Shown: piece after piece, positions 36,330-44,007 of the stretch
How the letters are laid out: the number at the start of each line of letters is the position of its first letter
How positions within the stretch are numbered: position 1 is the first letter of the stretch
From: Pedobacter cryoconitis
GTDB lineage: Bacteria; Bacteroidota; Bacteroidia; Sphingobacteriales; Sphingobacteriaceae
Direction: 5' to 3'
DNA length: 64,000 bases
Assembly (NCBI RefSeq): GCF_014207135.1
Contig: NZ_JACHCC010000001.1
Span: 372,001 to 436,000, forward strand
Notes under the pieces: model-generated
Database searches by the model: none
Told to the model about the DNA's origin: nothing
What the model saw: only the letters and a program-made list of their open reading frames with translations
Program-made: the position numbers and the translations under genes

Positions 36330-37379
36330 ATGGATTCAACTCTGCCGATCAAAAACCTTGTTCGTCTTAACTGGTTGCTCGCAGTCGCGTTTAGTACAAT
36401 TGTTTTTCTGTTCCTGTTTTTTCTGATGGAAGAATCGCAAATGCACAAGCTGTTTTATATGGTTATCACTGCGCTTGCTATTGGATTAATCGGCTTTGCT
36501 AATGTCGGGATTCTTATTTTGCTGGCCCGAAGATTCGGAACCGGAACAAAAGTATTCAAACGGTACCGTTATCTTTTTACCTATTTCGCGAGTGTCATCA
36601 TTTATTTAATGCTGGCACCGGTATTCAATTATGCTTCGCATAAAATGAACAGTTATTCTCCTCTGGTCTATTTTTCTATTTTTGTCCTCGCCAGCGCGGT
36701 TGTGAATACGGTGATTATCGTTTTGCAGGACTTTATTATTCTGCATCATTATAAAGCACATACCGATCTGGAACTCTCTAAGTTAAAAACGGCCAATGCC
36801 GAGGCTGTTAATTTGCTTTTAAAGCAGCAGATTCATCCTCATTTTCTTTTTAATGCGTTAAATACACTGAAAGCATTATACCGGAAAGACCCTGCTGCAG
36901 GAGACACCTATATAGTTCATTTAGCCAATTTTCTGAGGGCCTCTGTTTTTAACCATAATTCAAAAGTTGCCAGTCTGGAAGATGAGGTAGCTTTGTTGAA
37001 TGATTATCTGGAAATGCAGAAAATCAGGTTTGGTATTGCATTAGATTGCAGAATTGATTTACCTGAGGAAATTTTAAAGAATTATTATCTGCCTTCTTTT
37101 TCATTGCAGCCGCTCCTGGAGAATGCGATTAAACACAATGAACTGACCAGAGAAATGCCTTTAGTAGTTGATATTTTTTGTAGTGATGAGAGGGTAGTTG
37201 TACGGAATAACCTCCAGAAGAAAACTATCAGCGTAACTTCGGTTAATCATGGCCTGGCTAATCTTGCCGAACGTTATCGCCTCTGGACCGGGGATGAGGT
37301 GATCATCGAAGAAAAGGAAAATGTATTTTCAGTAAGTATTAAATTATTGACCAATGAATATAGTGATCATAGAGGATGA
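36330..37379 (+). CDS. Sensor histidine kinase, LytS-like (His_kinase family)
   Basis: A 349-residue membrane kinase. Four helices span residues about 12-150, with no large periplasmic domain. The phospho-acceptor region is KQQIHPHFLFNALNTL, the hallmark of the short LytS/YehU-type kinases, and a degenerate ATPase domain (LQPLLENAIKHN) follows. The 3' end overlaps the response-regulator gene by 26 bases, so translation is coupled. The signal is unknown. Confidence 0.93.
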   Translation: MDSTLPIKNLVRLNWLLAVAFSTIVFLFLFFLMEESQMHKLFYMVITALAIGLIGFANVGILILLARRFGTGTKVFKRYRYLFTYFASVIIYLMLAPVFNYASHKMNSYSPLVYFSIFVLASAVVNTVIIVLQDFIILHHYKAHTDLELSKLKTANAEAVNLLLKQQIHPHFLFNALNTLKALYRKDPAAGDTYIVHLANFLRASVFNHNSKVASLEDEVALLNDYLEMQKIRFGIALDCRIDLPEEILKNYYLPSFSLQPLLENAIKHNELTREMPLVVDIFCSDERVVVRNNLQKKTISVTSVNHGLANLAERYRLWTGDEVIIEEKENVFSVSIKLLTNEYSDHRG

Positions 37380-38127
37380 GCAGGTAGTTGCGGATGATCT
37401 TGAACTGAGTATTACGCAATTAGTTCATGAACCTGTAAGCATTATCCAGCTTTATTCTGTTAAAGAAGCTATTACTTATTTTAAGGGTGGTTTTGAAGCT
37501 GATTTGATTTTCAGTGACATCCAGCTTGGCGATGGTTTGAGTTTTGAGATATTTATTGCTGTACCAATCTCGACTCCGGTCATCTTCTGTACGGCTTATG
37601 ATGAATATGCCCTTGATGCATTTAAAGCAAATGGGATTGATTATATTCTGAAGCCTTTTACGTTACAGATACTGGAGGGAGCCCTCCAAAGATATAATCA
37701 ACTCAAAAAACAGTTTTCAAATGATCAGGCCCAGCAATATAGTAGCCTGATGAAGATACTTGCTGCTCATGAAACGCAGCATGCAGCTTCTTTACTCGTC
37801 TACCATCAGGATAAAATCATTCCGGTTAAGGTAGAGGATATCGCCTTAATTTATCTGGCGAATGAGGTGGTGCATGTGCTGACCTTTCCGGGTAAGATCT
37901 TTTATCCGAATAAGAATCTGGACGAGTTAGAAAAACTAGTTGGAAGTTCCTTTTTCAGGGCGAACCGACAGTATCTGATTTGTCGAAGCGCTATTATTGA
38001 TGTCTCAAACTTCTTCTCCCGCAAATTATTGGTGAACCTGAGTATCTCTTTTGGTGACAAGGTGATTGTAAGTAAAGGAAAGGCCCCTCAGTTTCTAAGC
38101 TGGCTAACAAAAGCCTCAGCCAATTAA
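37354..38127 (+). CDS. LytTR-family response regulator
   Basis: A 257-residue regulator. The receiver domain has the acidic pair IIEDEQ, the phospho-Asp in LIFSDIQLGDG, and Thr and Lys in FCTAYDEYA and YILKPF. The C-terminal LytTR DNA-binding domain follows a linker (IALIYLANEVVHVLT, FFRANRQYLICRSAI). LytTR proteins bind direct repeats spaced about two helical turns. Partner kinase upstream; a beta-barrel gene lies 170 bases downstream and may be a target. Confidence 0.93.
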   Translation: MNIVIIEDEQVVADDLELSITQLVHEPVSIIQLYSVKEAITYFKGGFEADLIFSDIQLGDGLSFEIFIAVPISTPVIFCTAYDEYALDAFKANGIDYILKPFTLQILEGALQRYNQLKKQFSNDQAQQYSSLMKILAAHETQHAASLLVYHQDKIIPVKVEDIALIYLANEVVHVLTFPGKIFYPNKNLDELEKLVGSSFFRANRQYLICRSAIIDVSNFFSRKLLVNLSISFGDKVIVSKGKAPQFLSWLTKASAN

Positions 38128-38297
38128 AGTTGCTTAATGTTTTTTTACCTGCACTTATTCCCTTTGGAAGCTGACTTTGCCCGCTTCACCCGATTTTCTC
38201 ATCTGTAAAGCACTCTGAACGTGCAATTTTGATACAAATAAAAAAAATAATCAGGCTTTAGGGCTGTGTTTAATGTGTCAAATTTTAAGAGAAAATT

Positions 38298-38873
38298 ATG
38301 AAAAAGTTAATGTTAATTTGTTTGGTGCTGGTGTCTTCAAAAGGTTTCAGTCAGAATTTTTTAAAGCGATTTGAATTCGGGCTGAAGGCGGGTGTGAATT
38401 ATAGCAACTTTACGGATGCCAGTTTTCCAACTGATCCTTTAGTCGGATTCCATGCGGGTGGTACAATAGCCTTTAAGATCACCAATAATTTCCTGATCCA
38501 GGAGGAGTTTCTGTTTTCGTCGCAAGGGGCAAAAGTTAAAGGGGATTCGTTTGATAACCAGAATCTAAAGCTTTATTATATTACAGTGCCGATCTTGTTA
38601 AAATATCGTCATAGCTCTGGTTTTTATATTGAAGGAGGAGCACAGGCTGGGATGAAGGCAAAAGAAGATGTCAAAGGGTTAAGTATGGGAGATTTTGCAA
38701 AAAAACTGGACCTAGCTGCTGTCGGAGGATTAGGTTATCAGTCAAAAATGGGACTGGGTATAGGCGCGAGGTATGTCTATGGAATATCGAAGGTAGGGGA
38801 CTTTAATGTAACGAACATCAGAAATGATTTTAAAAACAATAATATTCAGGCAAGTATCTTTTACGTTTTTTAA
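38298..38873 (+). CDS. Outer-membrane beta-barrel protein (PorT-like)
   Basis: A 191-residue protein with a signal peptide (MKKLMLICLVLVSSKGFSQ). The mature part alternates polar and hydrophobic residues in about eight strands, starting with FEFGLKAGVNYSNF, a pattern typical of the small PorT-type barrel family, and ends in an aromatic residue (IFYVF). It follows the LytS/LytTR pair. Its role in the outer membrane is unknown; a possible LytTR target is inferred from position only. Confidence 0.85.
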   Translation: MKKLMLICLVLVSSKGFSQNFLKRFEFGLKAGVNYSNFTDASFPTDPLVGFHAGGTIAFKITNNFLIQEEFLFSSQGAKVKGDSFDNQNLKLYYITVPILLKYRHSSGFYIEGGAQAGMKAKEDVKGLSMGDFAKKLDLAAVGGLGYQSKMGLGIGARYVYGISKVGDFNVTNIRNDFKNNNIQASIFYVF

Positions 38874-38911
38874 TTAAGGATTAATCCCTGTTGGTAACCG
38901 TGAACCTTTAA

Positions 38912-38945
38912 CCCTCTTTACAATTTCTGTAAAGAGGGATTTTAA
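38912..38945. terminator. Hairpin terminator after the beta-barrel gene
   Basis: A perfect 11-bp stem (CCCTCTTTACA with TGTAAAGAGGG), 5-base loop, followed by a T-rich tract. The minus-strand gene ends nearby, so it may act in both directions. Confidence 0.75.
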
Positions 38946-38951
38946 TTTTGA

Positions 38952-39620
38952 TCAGTTTGCCGGAGCTGGTGCAGTATCTTCATTATAGGCATGCACAATC
39001 AGTTCAATATTGTTATAGCTGTAATCTTTGTTTTTAGCTATTTTTGCGGCTATCTCGGGACGGTCTTTCAGATAGTCCTGTAATTGTTTCTTAAATTTAC
39101 TTTTGCGGGTTTCCACACGCAGATATTTGTTCTCGCCGGTTCTTTTCAGATAATAATAAATCCGGTCCTTTGTCAGGTAGCTGGAAAGCCCCCCTGTTTC
39201 GGAGCTACCAGAGGTTTGTAATGCAAGAGAGGATATCTTATGTGTTTTATCCATGCTGGACAGTTCCAGGCTCATTTTGTACAATTTGACACTTCCAGTT
39301 TCTATCAATTCTGCAAAAGCTTTCGTGATTGGTCTTTTTCGGACCAGTGTGACAAAATCTATATCGTCAATTACTTCAAAAACACGGGGCCCAATACCAA
39401 ATCCGGAGCATTTGGTAACATTAATGACAGTGCTTTTTTCTCCAAGTTGTTTTTTAAAAGAAAAATTCTGGCAGTCTGAACCGTCAAAAGCAATTAAGCC
39501 TTCTACTTTGTTCTTCAGGGAATCTATATAATAACCCTTTAGGAATTTTTCTTTAGCTGCAGCCTTGGCTACCACAGGTAGGACAGCAATGAGAAGTAAC
39601 AAGTATATTAATTTTTTCAT
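38952..39620 (-). CDS. Exported protein of unknown function
   Basis: A 222-residue protein. I start it at the ATG at 39620, which begins a signal peptide (MKKLIYLLLLIAVLPVVAKA). A longer frame upstream would overlap lpdA and lacks a signal peptide. The mature part is mixed alpha/beta with a Lys-rich C-terminal region (SKFKKQLQDYLKDRPEIAAKI). I recognise no domain, though short exported proteins with this architecture are common in Bacteroidota. Two cysteines could form a disulfide. The function is unknown. Confidence 0.65.
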   Translation of the reverse strand: MKKLIYLLLLIAVLPVVAKAAAKEKFLKGYYIDSLKNKVEGLIAFDGSDCQNFSFKKQLGEKSTVINVTKCSGFGIGPRVFEVIDDIDFVTLVRKRPITKAFAELIETGSVKLYKMSLELSSMDKTHKISSLALQTSGSSETGGLSSYLTKDRIYYYLKRTGENKYLRVETRKSKFKKQLQDYLKDRPEIAAKIAKNKDYSYNNIELIVHAYNEDTAPAPAN

Positions 39621-39750
39621 CTCAATATTTTCTAAGTTTCTGTGTTTTGTAAACGTAATATATCTTCTTATGTAAAGATATAACATTATTGAGTAATCGT
39701 TAGTCCTGAAAATAGATTGCTTTGCTTTTTTGGAGCTGAAAAAATGTGAA

Positions 39751-41154
39751 CTATATGTTAATGGCCCCTTGTCCGGCTGCCTGGAGATAGGCATCTTTTA
39801 GTGCTTCAGAATAGGTGGGGTGTGCATAGCTGATATGATACATATCTCTTGCCGTAATTTCATATTCCATACCTACTACGGCCTGAGCGATTACATCAGC
39901 AGCCCGGGGACCAATAATATGTACACCGAGAACTTCGCCGTATTTTGGGGATACCAGTACTTTTACAAAACCATCCGTATCCATAGATGCCCTTGCGCGG
40001 GCACTTGCCGAATAGGGAAATTTGCCAACGGTATATTCAACGCCTTTAGCTTTTAGCTCTTCTTCAGTGGCACCCGAAGAAGCAACTTCAGGCCAGGTAT
40101 AAACTACGCCAGGAATCAATTTATAATTAATATGAGGTTTTTGACCATCAATGACCTCTGCAACAAATGTTCCTTCGTCTTCTGCTTTGTGTGCCAGCAT
40201 AGGTCCGTCTATAACATCGCCTATGGCATAAATATTTGGTACTATAGTTTGCAATTGCTCATTTACCTTGATTTTTCCGCTCTTCTCAGTTTCAATACCA
40301 ACTGCACCCAGATTTAATCCGTCTGTATAAGCTCTTCTGCCAACAGCAACTAAACAGTAATCTGCAGTAAGCTCCTGTTCTTTAGCTTCATCGTTTATAA
40401 AATTTACAGTTGCTGATGAACCTGTGTTTGTTGCAGACTGCACTTTACTTTTTAAAAGTATGTTGATATTAAGTTTGGAAAGTGTCTTGAACAGCGTCTT
40501 CCCTAATTCTCTGTCCATAGTTGGAATCAGTGATTCAGTATATTCAATTATGGTTACCCGGGTGCCAATACGGGCATAAACAGAGGCCAGTTCTACACCT
40601 ATAACGCCACCACCTATGATAATCATTGATTCGGGACGGGAGGAGAAGGATAGACTTTCTGTAGAAGTAATGATTCTTTTTTTATCAATAATCACTCCTG
40701 GTATAGAAGAGGGTTTGGAGCCTGTCGCAATAATAAAATATTTGCTGGTCAGCATAGTTTCCTGATCAGCAGTACTTACTTTAATTTGTGTCTGATCAAT
40801 AAAACTGCCTGTACCCTGATAAACATCGATTTTATTTTTCTTCATGAGATAAATCAGTCCCGATGTATTTTGTCTGACTACTTCAGATTTACGCTTAATG
40901 AATTGTGTGAAATCAAGACTGAGATTGTCGAGATTGATGCCGTGTACCTTAAACTGTTCCTGTGCCTGATGGTAATGCTCTGAACTGTCCAGTAAAGCTT
41001 TTGCAGGTATACAGCCTACATTTGTACAAGTGCCTCCAAGTGTATTGTATTTTTCTACAATAGCTACTTTATAACCTAATTGAGAAGCACGAATGGCAGA
41101 TACATAACCACCTGGTCCGGATCCGATTACTGTGATATCATATTGATTATTCAT
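39751..41154 (-). CDS. lpdA: Dihydrolipoyl dehydrogenase
   Basis: A 467-residue flavoprotein. FAD binding is GSGPGGYVSAIRA, the redox disulfide is GGTCTNVGCIP, NAD binding is IIGGGVIGVELASVY, and the C-terminal catalytic His-Glu is in HISYAHPTYSE. It is the E3 component of 2-oxo acid dehydrogenase complexes, reoxidising lipoamide. No E1 or E2 gene is adjacent. Its promoter region, 47 bases upstream of the start, holds a 40-base perfect inverted repeat that could be an operator. Confidence 0.95.
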   Translation of the reverse strand: MNNQYDITVIGSGPGGYVSAIRASQLGYKVAIVEKYNTLGGTCTNVGCIPAKALLDSSEHYHQAQEQFKVHGINLDNLSLDFTQFIKRKSEVVRQNTSGLIYLMKKNKIDVYQGTGSFIDQTQIKVSTADQETMLTSKYFIIATGSKPSSIPGVIIDKKRIITSTESLSFSSRPESMIIIGGGVIGVELASVYARIGTRVTIIEYTESLIPTMDRELGKTLFKTLSKLNINILLKSKVQSATNTGSSATVNFINDEAKEQELTADYCLVAVGRRAYTDGLNLGAVGIETEKSGKIKVNEQLQTIVPNIYAIGDVIDGPMLAHKAEDEGTFVAEVIDGQKPHINYKLIPGVVYTWPEVASSGATEEELKAKGVEYTVGKFPYSASARARASMDTDGFVKVLVSPKYGEVLGVHIIGPRAADVIAQAVVGMEYEITARDMYHISYAHPTYSEALKDAYLQAAGQGAINI

Positions 41155-41200
41155 AAAATTGATTTGTGTTTTTTTAATTCAAATTGTCTTGTGATACAAT

Positions 41201-41240
41201 ATTAGTAAATAATATACTAATCGGTATATTATTTACTAAT
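41201..41240. promoter_or_regulatory. Perfect 17-6-17 inverted repeat upstream of lpdA
   Basis: Left arm 41201-41217 (ATTAGTAAATAATATAC) and right arm 41224-41240 are exact reverse complements, with spacer TAATCG. On the minus strand it adjoins TAATATTG, near the -7 consensus, so binding would block the lpdA promoter. The ATTAGTA/TACTAAT unit occurs more than once within it. Confidence 0.6.
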
Positions 41241-41387
41241 GGAATTAAATATACAGGAACAGCTATAATCGTTATAATGACCTTCTATAGGAAAAATACT
41301 TAATAAGTAGGGTTCTGACCAGGAATATGACTAAATTGGCAGAAAATATGATGATCCGCTTCAGGATCAGATTAAAACTAATGGATT

Positions 41388-41531
41388 ATGAGTAAGGTAG
41401 TAAAAAAAGAAGATAAGAAAGTTGTAAAGGGTGACGAAAAAGCGGTTGTAGTTCGTGTACCTAGAAAACTGAAAAAGTGGAACAAAAAGAATTTTGGCAT
41501 TTTATCTTTTGACGGAAAAGACGCTGAATAA
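41388..41531 (+). CDS. Small basic protein, 47 residues
   Basis: The ORF (MSKVVKKEDKKVVK start) is Lys-rich, 47 residues, with a C-terminal stretch KKWNKKNFGILSFDGKDAE. It begins at 41388 and is closed by its own intrinsic terminator 5 bases after the stop, which supports it as a real transcription unit. I recognise no family. The Lys-rich, nucleic-acid-like composition suggests RNA or DNA binding, but that is a guess from composition. A 6-6-6 inverted repeat (TGATCC and GGATCA) sits 19 bases upstream. Confidence 0.6.
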   Translation: MSKVVKKEDKKVVKGDEKAVVVRVPRKLKKWNKKNFGILSFDGKDAE

Positions 41532-41535
41532 AGCT

Positions 41536-41564
41536 AAAGCCTTTCTTTTTGAAAGGCTTTTTTT
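41536..41564 (+). terminator. Intrinsic terminator after the small basic protein
   Basis: AAAGCCTTTC pairs with GAAAGGCTTT, 5-base T loop, then a T tract. Confidence 0.88.
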
Positions 41565-41637
41565 GTAAAATTTATTCTTCTGGTACCTCCTGCAATTATT
41601 CGACACCGGCTTTCTGTCCGTCTTCAGGATTCTGTAC

Positions 41638-41645
41638 TATATTTG
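41638..41645 (+). promoter_or_regulatory. Candidate -7 element for mnmH
   Basis: TATATTTG, a full match to TAnnTTTG, 26 bases before the ATG at 41672. Confidence 0.5.
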
Positions 41646-41671
41646 TTCATCTTTTGAACCAAATCATCATA

Positions 41672-42721
41672 ATGACTAAACCAATAGCTATCAGTGACTT
41701 TCTCGGGTTAGCTGATTCAATTCCCTTAATCGATGTCCGTACTCCGTTAGAGTTTGTACAGGGGCATATTCCGGGAGCTTTTAATTTGCCGATTTTTACG
41801 AATGAAGAGCGGGTGAGTGTTGGTACAACTTATAAACAGGTAGGGAGGGAAGAAGCTATTCTATTAGGATTTGATATTACAGGAAGCAAATGGTCTGGTT
41901 TTATTAAAGAGGCTCTGGAAATAGCACCGCAGAAAAAAATTGCAGTACATTGCTGGAGAGGTGGAATGCGCAGTGGTGCAATGGCCTGGGCACTGAATCT
42001 CTACGGGTTCGAGGTTTACCTTATCGAAGGTGGTTATAAAAGTTACCGCAGATGGGCATTGCAGCAATTTGACCAAGGTTGGAAACTTAGTATTTTGGGT
42101 GGAAAGACAGGATCTGGCAAAACTAAAATTTTGCATCATCTTCAGACCATGAACGAACAGATTATCGATCTGGAAGATCTGGCACAACATCAGGGCTCTT
42201 CTTATGGGACGATGAATAAAATGATCCAGCCTACACAGGAACAGTTTGAAAATAACCTGGCCTGTCAGCTTAATCTGTTGGATCCTGAAAGAAAGATATG
42301 GGTGGAAGATGAAAGTTTAACGATTGGGAAGCGGGTTATTCCTCAGTTTTTCTGGCGTAATATGCGCAACTCTGTTTTGATCAATGTGAATGTTCCGTTG
42401 CAGCAGCGTGTAGAAATACTGGTTGAAGAATATGGAAGGCTGGACAAGGATTTTTTAATTGAATGCACACAACGTATATGGAAAAGATTGGGGCCAGAAC
42501 AAACTAAACATGCTATACTAGCAATAGAAGAAGACCGGATGGCCGATTTTATTGGTTTTGTGCTGGTTTATTACGATAAAACCTATAAAACCGGATTGGG
42601 AAAAAGAGCTCCCGATAAAGTGTTCTCAATGGATGTCGGGAACAGCGAATTTGTCAGTATAGCTCAGCAAATAATAGATTTTTCCGGAAGTATCCCGGTG
42701 GTTAACATGAATACTATTTAA
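41672..42721 (+). CDS. mnmH: tRNA 2-selenouridine synthase
   Basis: A 349-residue protein (also called SelU or YbbB). I use the ATG at 41672; the upstream extension lies within the promoter region. The N-terminal rhodanese domain has its catalytic Cys in HCWRGGMRSG. The C-terminal P-loop (LGGKTGSGKTKIL) binds the geranyl or selenophosphate step nucleotides. It replaces sulfur with selenium in 2-thiouridine at the tRNA wobble position, using selenophosphate from SelD. selD starts 3 bases downstream, so the pair is one operon. Confidence 0.94.
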   Translation: MTKPIAISDFLGLADSIPLIDVRTPLEFVQGHIPGAFNLPIFTNEERVSVGTTYKQVGREEAILLGFDITGSKWSGFIKEALEIAPQKKIAVHCWRGGMRSGAMAWALNLYGFEVYLIEGGYKSYRRWALQQFDQGWKLSILGGKTGSGKTKILHHLQTMNEQIIDLEDLAQHQGSSYGTMNKMIQPTQEQFENNLACQLNLLDPERKIWVEDESLTIGKRVIPQFFWRNMRNSVLINVNVPLQQRVEILVEEYGRLDKDFLIECTQRIWKRLGPEQTKHAILAIEEDRMADFIGFVLVYYDKTYKTGLGKRAPDKVFSMDVGNSEFVSIAQQIIDFSGSIPVVNMNTI

Positions 42722-42724
42722 AAA

Positions 42725-43756
42725 ATGGACATTAAATTAACTCAATATTCACATGGTGCGGGTTGTGGTTGCAAGATCAGCCCGGCAATACTTGACAAAA
42801 TATTACATAGCCCTGTTCCTAAAAGACAGGATGCAAATCTTCTGGTAGGGAATGATAAAAGGGATGATGCTGCGGTGTTAGACCTTGGTAATGGTACCGC
42901 ATTGATTTCTACTACCGATTTCTTTATGCCCATTGTGGATGATGCGTATGATTTCGGACGGATTGCATCGGCTAATGCCATTAGTGATGTATATGCTATG
43001 GGCGGAAAACCAGTTCTGGCAATTGCAATTTTAGGATGGCCTATCGAGAAACTGTCACCAGAAGTAGCACAGCAGGTATTAGAGGGTGCAAGGGCGATCT
43101 GCGCAGAAGCAGGGATTACATTGGCTGGCGGACATAGTATTGATTGCCCTGAGCCGGTATTCGGGCTCTCGGTGAATGGGCTGGTCAATATCACTGAGTT
43201 GAAACAGAACTCGACGGCCGAAGCCGGATGTCGCTTGTATTTAACGAAAGCACTGGGGGTTGGAATCTTATCAACTGCTCAGAAAAAAGGATTGTTGCAA
43301 GCTGAAGATGCGGCTGTAGCTTTGAAAAGTATGGTTACCCTGAATAAGCCAGGTGAGTTGTTTGGAAAGATTGACGGTGTTAAGGCAATGACTGATGTCA
43401 CTGGTTTTGGTTTGCTGGGGCATCTGACTGAAATGTGTGAAGGCAGTGGCTTGTCGGCGGTTGTTGAATTTGATAAAGTGCCTGTGATAGCTTCACTTGA
43501 TGGTTATCTTAGTCAGAATTGTTTTCCTGGTGGAACTCAGCGAAACTGGAATAGTTATGGTCAGAAGGTAAGTACACTAACCGATAAACAAAGATTTATT
43601 TTAGCCGATCCTCAAACCAGTGGGGGATTGCTGGTAGCAGTAGCAGAAGAAGCTACTGCAGATTTTGAAAAATTACTGGAACAACAGGGTTTACCTTCTC
43701 ATTCTTTTGGCTGGCTGAAAGCAAATGATGGAGGAGATCTGATCCAGGTCATCTGA
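42725..43756 (+). CDS. selD: Selenide, water dikinase (selenophosphate synthetase)
   Basis: A 343-residue enzyme. The N-terminal catalytic loop is [11 protein letters not shown] with Cys rather than selenocysteine and the conserved Lys three residues later. ATP-binding Asp residues are in [11 protein letters not shown] and [11 protein letters not shown]. It makes selenophosphate from ATP and selenide. The only visible user is the mnmH gene 3 bases upstream. No selA, selB or selC is in the window. Confidence 0.95.
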   Translation: MDIKLTQYSHGAGCGCKISPAILDKILHSPVPKRQDANLLVGNDKRDDAAVLDLGNGTALISTTDFFMPIVDDAYDFGRIASANAISDVYAMGGKPVLAIAILGWPIEKLSPEVAQQVLEGARAICAEAGITLAGGHSIDCPEPVFGLSVNGLVNITELKQNSTAEAGCRLYLTKALGVGILSTAQKKGLLQAEDAAVALKSMVTLNKPGELFGKIDGVKAMTDVTGFGLLGHLTEMCEGSGLSAVVEFDKVPVIASLDGYLSQNCFPGGTQRNWNSYGQKVSTLTDKQRFILADPQTSGGLLVAVAEEATADFEKLLEQQGLPSHSFGWLKANDGGDLIQVI

Positions 43757-43769
43757 CCTGCAGAGCGTA

Positions 43770-43816
43770 TTTTTTACTATTCATCACCGCAATATGCAGT
43801 GATGAATAGTAAAAAA
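43770..43816. other. Long hairpin after selD
   Basis: An 18-bp perfect inverted repeat (arms 43770-43787 and 43799-43816) ending in A/T runs, 13 bases after the selD stop. It lacks a clear T tract after the stem on the plus strand, so it is a weak or atypical terminator, or an RNA-stabilising structure. Confidence 0.55.
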
Positions 43817-43894
43817 AGCTAAACCCTCTAAATTTCTCTCCTTTTCTCTTTTCTTCAAGGGAAATTCTGGTATTTAATAGAAAACAACTTAATC

Positions 43895-43916
43895 AAATGA
43901 TTATAAATAATCATTT
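43895..43916. promoter_or_regulatory. Fur-like palindrome upstream of the TonB receptor
   Basis: AAATGATTAT-AA-ATAATCATTT is a perfect 10-2-10 palindrome, 91 bases before the start codon. It resembles the Fur box core (ATGATAATCAT type). Iron control of a siderophore-type receptor would be expected. Confidence 0.55.
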
Positions 43917-44007
43917 TTTGATCTTTGTGTAGAATAAATCTAAATAAATTTTGATCACTCATCGCCATCTCTTTTCTTTGCATCAAATTATAATCAATCT
44001 AAATAAG

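Noticed and set aside
38952..39794. Longer form of the exported unknown protein
   Set aside because: The first 58 residues overlap the lpdA end and hide the signal peptide; start at 39620 is preferred.
41201..41240. A dif recombination site
   Set aside because: Arms are 17 bp with a 6-base spacer of TAATCG and do not match XerC/XerD arm patterns.
43754..43756. TGA stop of selD as a selenocysteine codon
   Set aside because: The catalytic residue is already Cys and the stop is at the family's normal C-terminus, so it ends the gene.
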